Of a stretch of 64,000 bases of DNA, positions 17,453 through 25,483 are shown in pieces. Origin of the DNA: CAXXOK01 sp963674895 (GTDB lineage Bacteria; Bacillota; Clostridia; Christensenellales; Aristaeellaceae); contig CAXXCY010000003.1 in assembly GCA_963674895.2 (NCBI GenBank), positions 1,364,001 to 1,428,000 on the forward strand, read 5' to 3'. Position 1 is the stretch's first letter. Every line of letters begins with the position of its first letter. A program made the translations under genes and the position numbers. Under the pieces are notes generated by a model. The model was not told the DNA's origin. It was given only the letters and a program-made list of their open reading frames with translations, and searched no databases.

Positions 17453-18097
17453 GTGCTGACGGCAGGGATGCTCCGGCGGATTATGCAAAATATCAGCGAT
17501 GTGATGGCCAGGGAGAAGGATTACCTGATTGCGCTGGACCAGCGCAACGGCGACGGCGACCTCGGCATTTCCATGGCCTCGGGGTTCGCGGCCGCGAGCG
17601 CGTATCTGGACCAAAGCGACGAAACGGACCTGGGCAAGCTGATGCTGGGCGCCAGCAAGGCGTTCAACGAAGGCGCGCCCTCCTCTTTGGGCACGATTCT
17701 TTCGTTTATGATGATGGGGATGGCGCGCGTATTCAAGGGGCACGAGGAAGCCGACGCCGGCCTGGCCGCCGATGCGTTTGCCGCGGGCGTAGCGAAGATT
17801 ATGGAACGCGCGAATTCCAAGCCGGGCGAAAAAACCATCCTCGACGCGCTGGACCCCGCCGCCAAAGCCCTGGCCGCCCATGCGCGCGACGGCGCGGCGG
17901 CCGCGTTCCTCGCGGCGGCCAGGAGCGCCAAGGAAGGCTCGGACAGCACCGCCGGCATGAAGGCCGTGCACGGGCGCGCAGCCTATTACGGCGACAAGTC
18001 CCTGGGCATCGTGGACGGTGGCTCCGTGGTCGGCTATCTGATCTTTGAAACCATCGCCGACAGCCTGAGCGTGAGAGACGCGAAACCCCTGGCCTAA
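17453..18097 (+). CDS. dhaL: Dihydroxyacetone kinase subunit DhaL
   Basis: Nucleotide-binding subunit: LDQRNGDGDLGISM holds the Asp residues that coordinate Mg-ADP/ATP, and GAPSSLGTIL and GSDSTAGMKA are typical DhaL loops. The GTG at 17453 is preceded by GGGGGG; the nearby ATG at 17451 is out of frame. Length 214 residues. In PTS-linked systems DhaL carries ADP rephosphorylated by DhaM, but DhaM is missing here, so an ATP-exchanging form or a DhaM encoded elsewhere must be assumed. Last gene of the operon; a terminator follows at 18151. Confidence 0.94.
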   Translation: MLTAGMLRRIMQNISDVMAREKDYLIALDQRNGDGDLGISMASGFAAASAYLDQSDETDLGKLMLGASKAFNEGAPSSLGTILSFMMMGMARVFKGHEEADAGLAADAFAAGVAKIMERANSKPGEKTILDALDPAAKALAAHARDGAAAAFLAAARSAKEGSDSTAGMKAVHGRAAYYGDKSLGIVDGGSVVGYLIFETIADSLSVRDAKPLA

Positions 18098-18150
18098 TTA
18101 AAAACGGTCATGCCGGATCGGGAAAATGCGGCATATACCGGCGGCAAACG

Positions 18151-18177
18151 AAAAGACCCGTGTTCACGGGTCTTTTG
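18151..18177. terminator. Bidirectional rho-independent terminator
   Basis: AAAAGACCCGTG-TTC-ACGGGTCTTTTG is a near-perfect stem flanked by A and T tracts on both sides. It sits between the convergent dhaL and larA-like genes and should terminate both operons. Confidence 0.85.
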
Positions 18178-18227
18178 ATTTGCTTCGCAGACCGCCGCGG
18201 CCGTCCGCTATTGAGCCTTTGCCTTAC

Positions 18228-19511
18228 TCACTTGCGTGCTTCCCGCGCGATCACGCCAACGCCGTCCGGGATGACCGTCACGGAGCTATCCTCGCCCAGC
18301 TGTTTCGTCGCGTCGCTGAGGGCTGCGTTCACGTCCGGCTCCCAGATCATGTGCATTTCCTCGATCAGGGCGCGGTTTTCGGCGCCGGTTACGAAATAAC
18401 AGGTCGCTTTGGTCTGGACGCGCGCCAGAATCTGCGCTTCCCACTGGTCCATGAACGTGCTTTCCGGGGGCACGCTCTGGATATCGCGCGTCACATGCGC
18501 GGCGCTTTCGCGGTCGGCGAACCAATGGTAAAACGCGTCGCCGCCGTGCCCGTCCCCCAGCGCCGCGCACAGGATGATCGCGCCGCCCTGCCGTACGCAG
18601 GCCTCCGCCGCCGTCATCCCCTTGACGGACTGGTAGACGTTCTGGTCCAGCGGATACCCGCCGTTGGAGGTGATCGCGATATCGGATACCGCCGCGTCGA
18701 CTTCCGTAAGCTCCGCGCAAAGCGCGCAGCCCTGCCCGTGCGCCTCCTCCGGGTCGCCCGCCACCGCCGCGATCACGCGCTTGTCCGCGTCGATCAGGAC
18801 GTTGAGGATGAACGCAAGCCCCGCCTGCTTCGCCGCGAACAGCATATCGCGGTGAAGGGGGTTTCCCTCCAGGCTGCCCTGCCGGGCCAGCGGATGCTGT
18901 ATGAAACGGGCGTTGTGGTTATACAGCACCGTTTTTTTAGAGGCCACACCGGGCAGGATGCTCTTGCGCCCGCCGGAGAAGCCCGCGAAGAAATGCGGCT
19001 CGATAAAGCCCTCGGCGACCGTCAGGTCCGCCCATTCCACCAGCTTGTTAAGCCACAGCTCGCCGCCGGAGGGCAGCGTGCCGAAAAAGCGCATGTCCTC
19101 GTCCGTTTCCGCTTCGTGGATCACGATCGTTTCCTTGTCCACGATCCCGTCCCCCATCTTGGCTCGCAGCTCCGCCTCCGTCGTCGGCCGGTGCATGCCC
19201 GTGGCGACCAGGATGCGGAGCTCCGCGCCGGGGTTCCCCCGCCGGATCTCTTTGAGAAACAGCGGCAGGGTGACGCGGCTCGGTACGGGGCGCGTATGGT
19301 CGCTGGTGATCACCAGAATCCGCTGCTTGCCCTTTACCAGCTCGCATAGGCGCGCGGACCCGATGGGGTTTTCCAGCGCGGTTTGCACCGCCGCGCTCTG
19401 GTCCATGTTTTCATAAGCCGCGTGGCGCGGCGCGAGCACGGCGCGCAGGCGGTCGTCCGCCACCTGCAGAGTCTGCGTGTTTTTTCCGTACGGAATTTGG
19501 ATCGCTGCCAT
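18228..19511 (-). CDS. larA: LarA-family nickel-pincer racemase (lactate racemase-like, LctF position)
   Basis: The 427-residue protein carries the residues known from LarA: Asp/His in SDHTRPVPS, His in ATGMHRPTT, His and Lys in EPHFFAGFSGGRKSILPGVA (His174/Lys184 equivalents) and His in NHNAR. LarA interconverts D- and L-lactate with a nickel-pincer nucleotide cofactor. LarA homologues also act on other 2-hydroxy acids. It lies one base downstream of the FAD dehydrogenase stop, in the order Etf-Etf-LDH-racemase seen in the Acetobacterium lct operon (lctB, C, D, F). The cofactor-making genes larB, larC and larE are not in this window. Confidence 0.88.
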   Translation of the reverse strand: MAAIQIPYGKNTQTLQVADDRLRAVLAPRHAAYENMDQSAAVQTALENPIGSARLCELVKGKQRILVITSDHTRPVPSRVTLPLFLKEIRRGNPGAELRILVATGMHRPTTEAELRAKMGDGIVDKETIVIHEAETDEDMRFFGTLPSGGELWLNKLVEWADLTVAEGFIEPHFFAGFSGGRKSILPGVASKKTVLYNHNARFIQHPLARQGSLEGNPLHRDMLFAAKQAGLAFILNVLIDADKRVIAAVAGDPEEAHGQGCALCAELTEVDAAVSDIAITSNGGYPLDQNVYQSVKGMTAAEACVRQGGAIILCAALGDGHGGDAFYHWFADRESAAHVTRDIQSVPPESTFMDQWEAQILARVQTKATCYFVTGAENRALIEEMHMIWEPDVNAALSDATKQLGEDSSVTVIPDGVGVIAREARK

Positions 19512-19512
19512 A

Positions 19513-20910
19513 TCAGACCACCTTACCGGGGTTGAGGATACCGTTGGGATCGAACGCCTGCTTGATGCCGCGCATCAGCTCGACCTGGCGCTCTCCGAGG
19601 CTTTCCAAAAGAAACGCGCGCTTGGCGTGGCCTACGCCGTGCTCGCCGCTCACCTCGCCAAAAAGGCCCCTGGCTTCGTCGTAGAGCGACTGCATCACCG
19701 CCTCGACCTTTTCCTTCCACACCGCTTCGTCATACTCGTCCTGGCAGGCGTAGATGTGAAGGTTGCCGTCGCCCGCGTGTCCGAAGGAGCAGATACGGAC
19801 GCTGAAACGCTTGCCGATTTCGATGCTCTTTTTCACGAATACCGCGATCTGGTCGCGGGGCACCACCACGTCGCACTCGTCCATGCTGGGGGTACTGCCC
19901 TTGATCGCCTCCAGAAACGCGCCCCGCGCGTTCCAGATGCTCTCCTTGCGCTCGTCTGTATCGGCCAGCAGCACGTCCTTGGCCCCGAGCGAAAGCGCCA
20001 AATCGGTTAGAATATCGATCGAGGGGCGCAGGGCGTCCGCGCTCGCGCCGTCCAGCCGGACCAGAAGGTAAGCATCCGCGCTTGTATCGGGGAACTGCTT
20101 GCCCAGGTAGGTTTCCGCGCAGGCGATGACCTCGCGTTCCATGAACTCCACGGCTGTCGGCTCGCAGCCGCACGCCAGCACCGCGGGCACAGCTTCGATG
20201 CACTTGTCCAGATCGTCAAACGAGATCAATAGCGAGAGGTTGATCTTGGGTTCGGGGATCAGCTTGACCGTAAGCTGGGTCAAAAAGCCCAAGGTGCCTT
20301 CGCTGCCCACCATAAGGTTTAAAAGGCTGTAGCCGCTGGAGGTTTTCACGGTCTTGCCGCCCAGGGTAAGCACCGTGCCGTCCGCCAGCACCACTTCCAT
20401 ACCCAGCACGTAATCGCGCGTCACGCCGTAGCGCACGGCGCGCATGCCGCCCGCGTTGGTCATCGCGTTGCCGCCGATGGTCGCGGTCTTCTCGCCCGGG
20501 TCCGGCGGATAAAATAGCCCCGTGCCTTCCAGCGATTTGGGAAACTCCATCAGCAGCACACCCGGCTCGAGCGTCGCCGTCATGTTGCGAGCGTCCACCT
20601 CGAGGACCTTTTTCATCTTCTCGGTGGAAAGCACTACGCCGCCGCCCTTGGCCACGCAGCCGCCGCAAAGCCCCGTACCGGTACCGCGCGGGATGACGGC
20701 GATATTGTGATCGTTGCAGTATTTGAGCACCGCGCTGACCTCGGCGGTGGACAGCGCCTGCAGCACGGCGTCGGGCATATAGTGGCCGTACTCGGTCATC
20801 TCGTCGTGATCGTAATCCTCGCTGATCGCCTCGCCGTAAAACATGCGGCCCGGCATCAGCTCCTCAAAAAACCGGATATCCTTTGCATCGATCGTCTTGA
20901 ACGGCTTCAT
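19513..20910 (-). CDS. lctD: FAD-linked lactate/2-hydroxyacid dehydrogenase (LctD/GlcD family)
   Basis: The 465-residue protein has the FAD-binding PCMH domain (VIPRGTGTGLCGGCVAKGGGVVLS, PGEKTATIGGNAMTNAGG) and the FAD-oxidase C-terminal domain (CSFGHAGDGNLHIY, SGEHGVGHAKR). This is the family of glycolate oxidase GlcD and D-lactate dehydrogenases. Its start overlaps the end of the EtfA-like gene by 4 bases. In the Acetobacterium Lct complex this subunit oxidises lactate by confurcating electrons: reduced ferredoxin drives electron flow from lactate to NAD. The same function is inferred here from gene order and from the ferredoxin domain of the EtfA partner. Confidence 0.9.
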   Translation of the reverse strand: MKPFKTIDAKDIRFFEELMPGRMFYGEAISEDYDHDEMTEYGHYMPDAVLQALSTAEVSAVLKYCNDHNIAVIPRGTGTGLCGGCVAKGGGVVLSTEKMKKVLEVDARNMTATLEPGVLLMEFPKSLEGTGLFYPPDPGEKTATIGGNAMTNAGGMRAVRYGVTRDYVLGMEVVLADGTVLTLGGKTVKTSSGYSLLNLMVGSEGTLGFLTQLTVKLIPEPKINLSLLISFDDLDKCIEAVPAVLACGCEPTAVEFMEREVIACAETYLGKQFPDTSADAYLLVRLDGASADALRPSIDILTDLALSLGAKDVLLADTDERKESIWNARGAFLEAIKGSTPSMDECDVVVPRDQIAVFVKKSIEIGKRFSVRICSFGHAGDGNLHIYACQDEYDEAVWKEKVEAVMQSLYDEARGLFGEVSGEHGVGHAKRAFLLESLGERQVELMRGIKQAFDPNGILNPGKVV

Positions 20911-22094
20911 GCGCTCTCCTCCTTCAGCTTTTTCATCAGCTCCGGCAGCACATGGTACAGATCCCCCACGATGGCGATATGCGCCACCTGGAAGATCGGC
21001 GCTTCGGGATCGCTGTTGATGGCGATGATGTGGTCCGCCTGGTTCATGCAGGCCGCGAACTGGATCGCGCCGCTCACGCCGCAGGTGATGATGAGCTTGG
21101 GCCGCACCGTGCGGCCGGACAGGCCGATTTGGCGGTCGTTGGTCGTCCAGCCCTTTTCAACCAGCGGGCGCGAGGTCGCCCAATCGCCGCCCAGCATCCG
21201 CGCAGCCTCCTTGATCATCTCCAGGTCGGCTTCCTTTTGCAGGCCACGCCCGCCGACGACCAAAATCTCCGCGTCGGAGATGGTCCTGCCCGGCGGCACG
21301 GGCACGGTGCTCACATGGGTGACGGGCGATTCCGCCGCGCCCCTGGGGAGCTTGCGGTACACGATCTCCCCGGAGGCCGTGTCCTCCCGCACCGGCGCGT
21401 CCATCACCTTATAGCGCACGGTGGCGAACTGCGGGCGCGTGCGCGTGGTGACGATCTGCGCCATGATGTTGCCGCCGAACGCGGGCCGGATCTGCACCAG
21501 GTCGGTGTTCTCCCGCAGTTCCAGCTTCGTGCAGTCCGCCGTCAGCCCCGTATGGAAGCGCGTGGACAGCCGGGGTGTGAGGCTGCGGCCCAAAGAGGTC
21601 GCGCCCACCAGCACGACGCTGGGCTTTATTTTTTTGATCGTATCCTCCACGCAGGAGGCGAACACGTCCGCACGGTAAAACGTAAGCGCCGGGTCGTCGT
21701 ACACGGCGATCTCGTCCACCCCGTAATGGCGCAGTTCCTCGGCAAACGGCGCAACGCCGCTGCCCGCCATGACGGCTTTCACTTTAAAACCAACGGACTT
21801 CGCCAGCTCCCGCGCCTTGCCGATCAGCTCCAGGCTGACGGGGTGCAGGCAGCCGCCGGAAACCTCCGCGAACACGAGGATGTCCCTCCACTGGGTTTTG
21901 TCCACGCTTTCCTGTTTGCTTTCCAGGCGCAGGATGGCTTTCTCCGGGCACGCTTTCAAACAGATGCCGCAGACCTTGCAGGCGGCGTTGAGCTCCGGCT
22001 TTCCGTCCTTCATGTCGATCGCGCCAAAGGGGCAGGCGTCCGCGCACAAGCCGCAGCCCGTGCATTTTCTTTCTAGGATTGCAATCTGTGGCAT
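20907..22094 (-). CDS. lctC: Electron transfer flavoprotein alpha subunit with N-terminal 2[4Fe-4S] domain (LctC-like)
   Basis: Residues 1-60 hold two ferredoxin motifs, CTGCGLCADACP and CKVCGICLKACP. The rest is an EtfA, with the C-terminal FAD domain showing LVGATSLGRSLTPRLSTR, SGRTVRPKLIITCGVSGAIQ and INSDPEAPIFQVAH. This fused form is that of LctC and CarE and suggests direct electron exchange with ferredoxin. The ATG at 22094 has AGGAGA upstream; the longer frame from 22124 lacks one. It overlaps the EtfB gene by 22 bases. Length 395 residues from this start. Confidence 0.93.
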   Translation of the reverse strand: MPQIAILERKCTGCGLCADACPFGAIDMKDGKPELNAACKVCGICLKACPEKAILRLESKQESVDKTQWRDILVFAEVSGGCLHPVSLELIGKARELAKSVGFKVKAVMAGSGVAPFAEELRHYGVDEIAVYDDPALTFYRADVFASCVEDTIKKIKPSVVLVGATSLGRSLTPRLSTRFHTGLTADCTKLELRENTDLVQIRPAFGGNIMAQIVTTRTRPQFATVRYKVMDAPVREDTASGEIVYRKLPRGAAESPVTHVSTVPVPPGRTISDAEILVVGGRGLQKEADLEMIKEAARMLGGDWATSRPLVEKGWTTNDRQIGLSGRTVRPKLIITCGVSGAIQFAACMNQADHIIAINSDPEAPIFQVAHIAIVGDLYHVLPELMKKLKEESA

Positions 22095-22888
22095 TCGGCT
22101 TCTCCTGTCTGGATAAATTTCCACGCCTTCAGGGTGTCAAACAGCCTCTTGCCGCTGCCATCCCCCGTCCAGGTTTCCTTTTGGATATCGTTCTCGGGCG
22201 GAAAAATGCGCTCCACCTGCGTCGGGCTTCCGCTTAGGCCGTAATGGTCCGGATCGCGGTCCAGAAAATCGTCCAGGGTGAGGATGTGGATCGGCTTATC
22301 CCGGATTTCCTTCTCGCGTTTCAGGGAGGGCAGGCGGGGCATGAAGATATCCTGCTCCACGGTCACCAGGCACGGGAAGGGCATATGCACGGTTTCGACG
22401 ACGTTTTGCAGCTGCTGCTCCACATCGATTCCGTCGCCCTTTTTCGTGAGCTTGCTCACCCACGCCGCGTGCGGGATGCCAATGGACTCCGCGATGGCCG
22501 GGCCGACCTGCGCGGTGTCTCCGTCGGTGGTCTGCTTGCCGCAGAGGATGAGGTCGAAGTCGCCAACGCTTCGGATCGCCTGCGAGAGCGTGTAGCTGGT
22601 GGCCAGCACATCTGCCCCGCCTAAACGGCGGTCTGAAAACACGAAGCCGTCATCCGCGCCCATCATGTAGGCCTCCCGGATCACCGCCTGCGCCTGCGGC
22701 GGGCCCATGGTCCCCACCGTCACCGTGCCGCCGTGCAGTTCCTTCAAGCGCAGCGCCGTCTCCAGCGCGTACAGGTCGTACGGGTTCATCTTGCTCATGA
22801 CCCCGGCGCGTTTGAGCACCCCGGTCGTCTCGTCCACCTGGACCTTGTTGGTCGCCGGTACCTGTTTGATACATACGAAGATGTTCAT
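22073..22888 (-). CDS. lctB: Electron transfer flavoprotein beta subunit (LctB-like)
   Basis: The 271-residue protein shows EtfB features: IFVCIKQVPATNKVQVDETTG at the start, NPYDLYALETALRL, TVGTMGPPQA and ILCGKQTTDGDTAQVGPAIAE (nucleotide and FAD binding). In bifurcating Etfs this subunit binds the extra FAD and NAD. First structural gene of the lactate operon, behind the palindromic operator at 22924-22940. It forms a heterodimer with the EtfA-like protein. Confidence 0.93.
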   Translation of the reverse strand: MNIFVCIKQVPATNKVQVDETTGVLKRAGVMSKMNPYDLYALETALRLKELHGGTVTVGTMGPPQAQAVIREAYMMGADDGFVFSDRRLGGADVLATSYTLSQAIRSVGDFDLILCGKQTTDGDTAQVGPAIAESIGIPHAAWVSKLTKKGDGIDVEQQLQNVVETVHMPFPCLVTVEQDIFMPRLPSLKREKEIRDKPIHILTLDDFLDRDPDHYGLSGSPTQVERIFPPENDIQKETWTGDGSGKRLFDTLKAWKFIQTGEAECHRLQS

Positions 22889-22923
22889 AGTACGTCCTTT
22901 CCCGATTGTGTAAAGCCGTTTAT

Positions 22924-22940
22924 AATTGGTACTACCAATT
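22924..22940. promoter_or_regulatory. LldR/FadR-subfamily operator upstream of the lactate operon
   Basis: AATTGGTACTACCAATT is a perfect inverted repeat around one base. It contains TNGTNNNACNA (here TGGTACTACCA), the consensus of FadR-subfamily GntR regulators, and closely resembles operators described for E. coli LldR. A minus-strand -10-like TATAAA overlaps its downstream edge. It lies between the regulator gene remnant and the EtfB gene. Confidence 0.75.
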
Positions 22941-23021
22941 TAGCTGTAAAAAAAATTTGTCCTCACCGTTATCCTACCATAATCGGTGGGAAATGTCTAT
23001 CCATTGGCGAAAGATTGCATT

Positions 23022-23724
23022 TTACTCTTTTCCCTTCGAAAGCGACGCCTCGATCGCCTCGTCCACCAGCAGAAAATGGCGTTCGTAGGCGGCCTCCAGC
23101 AGCGTGCCGTTGTGGTTGGACAACGCCGCGGCAATATTGTTGTGGGTTTCCTGCAAAAGCTCCCTGGTATGCGGATCTACAAGAAGTTTCCGGCGCATGT
23201 CCAGTATGAACAGGTCCATCATATGGGAGGTCGCCTGAAACAGCTCGCAAAGCAGCTGGTTTCCCGACGCCCTGATGATGTTGTGGTGCAAACTGCTTAT
23301 CAAGCTCCGCGCTCGCCTTTTCATCACGGCATTGCGCCAGATCCCGCGAGATCCCCAAAAGCTCCTTCGCCTGCCCGGACGTTATCCGCGAAAGCGCAAG
23401 CGCCGCCGCCTGCAGCTCGAGCCCCTTTCTCAGCTCGCTGAACTGCCGGTAATCCGTACCCCGGAGCATATACATCATATTCATCCACTCGATCAGGCTT
23501 TTGCCGAATTGCTCGGAAATATAGTTCCCCGCTCCCTGTGTGCTGGAAACCACGCCGATGATACCGAGCGAGCGAATCGCTTCTCTGACAGAATTGCGGC
23601 TTACGCCCAGCTTCTGCGCCAATTGGCGCTCGGGCGGCAAGCGGTACCCCTCTTTGAGCAATCCCCTGTTGATTTGCTCCTTGATATCTTCAATGACGAT
23701 TTCATAGGCTTTCCGCGTGTCGAT
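23022..23724 (-). pseudogene. GntR/FadR-subfamily regulator (LldR/LctA-like), frameshifted and without a normal start codon
   Basis: The N-terminal part reads a clear GntR helix-turn-helix (PPERQLAQKLGVSRNSVREAIRSL) and the first FCD-domain helices up to ELDKQF. At 23289 an extra G on the coding strand throws the frame off. Removing it gives ELDKQFHHNIIRASGNQLL and then the rest of an FCD domain ending VDEAIEASLSKGKE at 23022. In the upstream frame no ATG or GTG is found: residues IDTRKAYEIVIEDIKEQI begin at an ATC at 23724, and TTG at 23661 would cut into the DNA-binding domain. It is placed like lctA just upstream of the lactate genes. Either a recent pseudogene or sequence errors; one or two base changes would restore it. 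Confidence 0.82.
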
Positions 23725-23872
23725 GAACGATCACCTTTCCTCCGCTGTATTTGCCCGTGTCACAGATCTGTTTTCCGTTTCATCATATCATTTGTGTCCG
23801 CAGGTTGCAATCTCGCGCCGCGGGCCCGCAGCATGAATTATCCAATCGATACGGATGAAACGAACGCACGGC

Positions 23873-23911
23873 AAACGCCGCCCCGGACTTACGGTCCGCG
23901 GCGGCGTTTTT
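23873..23911. terminator. GC-rich hairpin downstream of the BMC operon
   Basis: AAACGCCGC and GCGGCGTTT form the base of a strong stem, with further pairing CCGGAC/GTCCG near a short loop. It lies 60 bases beyond the last BMC-operon gene. The longer T-tract is on the plus strand, while minus-strand transcripts get only TTT, so termination of the operon may be partial. The gap 23725-23969 holds nothing else I can identify. Confidence 0.55.
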
Positions 23912-23969
23912 CTTGATAGCATTGAAACTGCAACTAGATTGAACTGTCCTTGAGCGGTAGTCTTGCGCT

Positions 23970-24731
23970 TTACCTGCCGGTCAGGCCGCCGCTGAGGTCC
24001 ATCACCGAGCCCGTCATGTACGACGCCTGGTCGCCCGCCAGAAACGCGACCGCCTCGGCGACTTCTTCCAGCCTGGCGACGCGGCCCAGGGGAATCTGCC
24101 GGTTGTACTTTTCCATATCTCTGCGCAGCAGCTCCGCCGTCATATCGGTATACATCAGGCCGGGAGCGACGGCGTTTACGCGGATACCGTCGGCGGCCAC
24201 CTCTTTGGCGAGGGAAACAGTCAACGATACCACGCCGCCCTTGCTCGCCGCGTAATGCGTTTTGCCGTTTTTCGATCCGATATACGCGGCGGAGGACGCG
24301 ATATTGACGATGGAAGCTCCCTGCCCGTGCTTCAGGGCATGGTTCACCATCTCGCGGCAGGTGAGGAACACGCCGCGCAGGTTGACGGCCATGACGCGGT
24401 CCCAGGTTTCCAGCGTCGTATCTTTGATCAGGGAGACCGGGCAGATTCCGGCGTTGTTCACCAGGATATGCGCGGAGGAAAACCTTTCCTCCACGAGCCG
24501 GAACAGGTGTTGGACATCCGTCTCGGCCGATACGTCCGCCCTCACGGCCACAGCGCGCGCGCCATGCCTTTCCATAAGCTCCTCGGCGAGCAGTTCCGCG
24601 CTTTGCCTGTTTGTAACATAGGTAAGCGCCACGTTCGCGCCGCCGCCCGCCAGACGCTCACAGACCGCCGCGCCAAGCCCCCTGCTGCCGCCCGACACGA
24701 TCGCGGTTTTCCCTTCCAGATGCCGGTCCAT
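23970..24731 (-). CDS. Short-chain dehydrogenase/reductase (FabG-like), last gene of the BMC operon
   Basis: Classical SDR of 253 residues: cofactor loop SGGSRGLGAAV near residue 15, NNAG near 94, and catalytic Ser (NIASSAAYIG) plus YAASK. The frame is open to 25238, but the ATG at 24731 has GGAGAGG at proper spacing. It lies 14 bases after the DeoC gene. SDRs of this type reduce or oxidise keto-sugars and short ketones with NAD(P)H. Three SDRs sit in this BMC operon; this one is distinct from the pair at 32884-34461. It may recycle NAD(H) or act on the sugar phosphate. Confidence 0.88.
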   Translation of the reverse strand: MDRHLEGKTAIVSGGSRGLGAAVCERLAGGGANVALTYVTNRQSAELLAEELMERHGARAVAVRADVSAETDVQHLFRLVEERFSSAHILVNNAGICPVSLIKDTTLETWDRVMAVNLRGVFLTCREMVNHALKHGQGASIVNIASSAAYIGSKNGKTHYAASKGGVVSLTVSLAKEVAADGIRVNAVAPGLMYTDMTAELLRRDMEKYNRQIPLGRVARLEEVAEAVAFLAGDQASYMTGSVMDLSGGLTGR

Positions 24732-24745
24732 ACGCCCTCTCCGGT

Positions 24746-25483
24746 TCAGGCTTCGGTCACGATCGCCACCGAGGCGGAGCACCCGATCCGGTCCGCGCCC
24801 GCGCCAAGGATTTCCCTCGCCCTGGCGGCGGTTTTGATTCCGCCGTCGATCTTGATCTTGACGGCGTTCCCGACGATACCGCGCACAAACGTCACGTCTT
24901 CCGCGCACGCCGCTTTCCCGGTGAGCGCGTTGGAGATTTTCACATACACGGGCCCGACGTCCCGGATCATTTGCAGGGTTTCCTTCTTTTCCTCGTCCGT
25001 GAACAGACCCTGTTCGTAGATTGCCTTCACCTTCACGCCGAACCCCGCGGCGTCCACCATGGCCTTGAGCTCGCGCCTGGCTTCCGCAAATTCGCCGGAC
25101 TTGATGGCGACGATGTTGAGCGCGACGTCCAGCTCCGTGGCCCCGTTGGATACGCACTCCCTGATCTCGCACAGCTTTGCCGCAGTGCTGGCCGCGCCGT
25201 GCGGAAAGCCGACGGGCGCGCAGACGCCTACGTTGCACAGTTTCAGCGCCTGCGCCGCTTCAGCCACAAAATACGGCGTGACGCAGACGTTCGCAAACCG
25301 GTATTGCTTGGCCAGCGCGCACTCCCTGACGACCCTGTCGCGCGTCATATCAGGATTGAGGATGGAGTGCTCGATATACCCGGCGAGCTCTGCGTTGGCG
25401 CCCTTCGGGGCTTCCGCCCTACCGCCGTCCATCTGCTGATACACTTCTTCCGTGACCTTTTTCACGATTTCGTTGATATTCAT
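24746..25483 (-). CDS. DeoC-family aldolase, divergent paralogue with N-terminal encapsulation-like helix
   Basis: The 245-residue TIM barrel is a deoxyribose-phosphate aldolase homologue: IEHSILNPDMTRDRV, VCVTPYFV, TELDVALNI (the catalytic Asp), YVKISNALTG (Schiff-base Lys) and KIDGGIKTAARA (second Lys region). The normal VKTSTGF loop is replaced by VKISNALTG and the C-terminal GTS by GCS, so the phosphate or sugar site may differ from true DeoC. Residues 1-20 form an amphipathic helix (INEIVKKVTEEVYQQM) followed by a Gly/Ala-rich linker, the usual form of a BMC encapsulation peptide. Start overlaps the preceding BMC-P gene by 4 bases. Its product would be an aldehyde, for example acetaldehyde, inside the shell. 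Confidence 0.88.
   Translation of the reverse strand: MNINEIVKKVTEEVYQQMDGGRAEAPKGANAELAGYIEHSILNPDMTRDRVVRECALAKQYRFANVCVTPYFVAEAAQALKLCNVGVCAPVGFPHGAASTAAKLCEIRECVSNGATELDVALNIVAIKSGEFAEARRELKAMVDAAGFGVKVKAIYEQGLFTDEEKKETLQMIRDVGPVYVKISNALTGKAACAEDVTFVRGIVGNAVKIKIDGGIKTAARAREILGAGADRIGCSASVAIVTEA

Noticed and set aside
15626..17971. A 781-residue minus-strand open frame
   Set aside because: It lies opposite the DapA-like, dhaK and dhaL genes, which have recognised motifs and ribosome sites; its composition (Arg/His/Ala-rich) is that of an antisense shadow.
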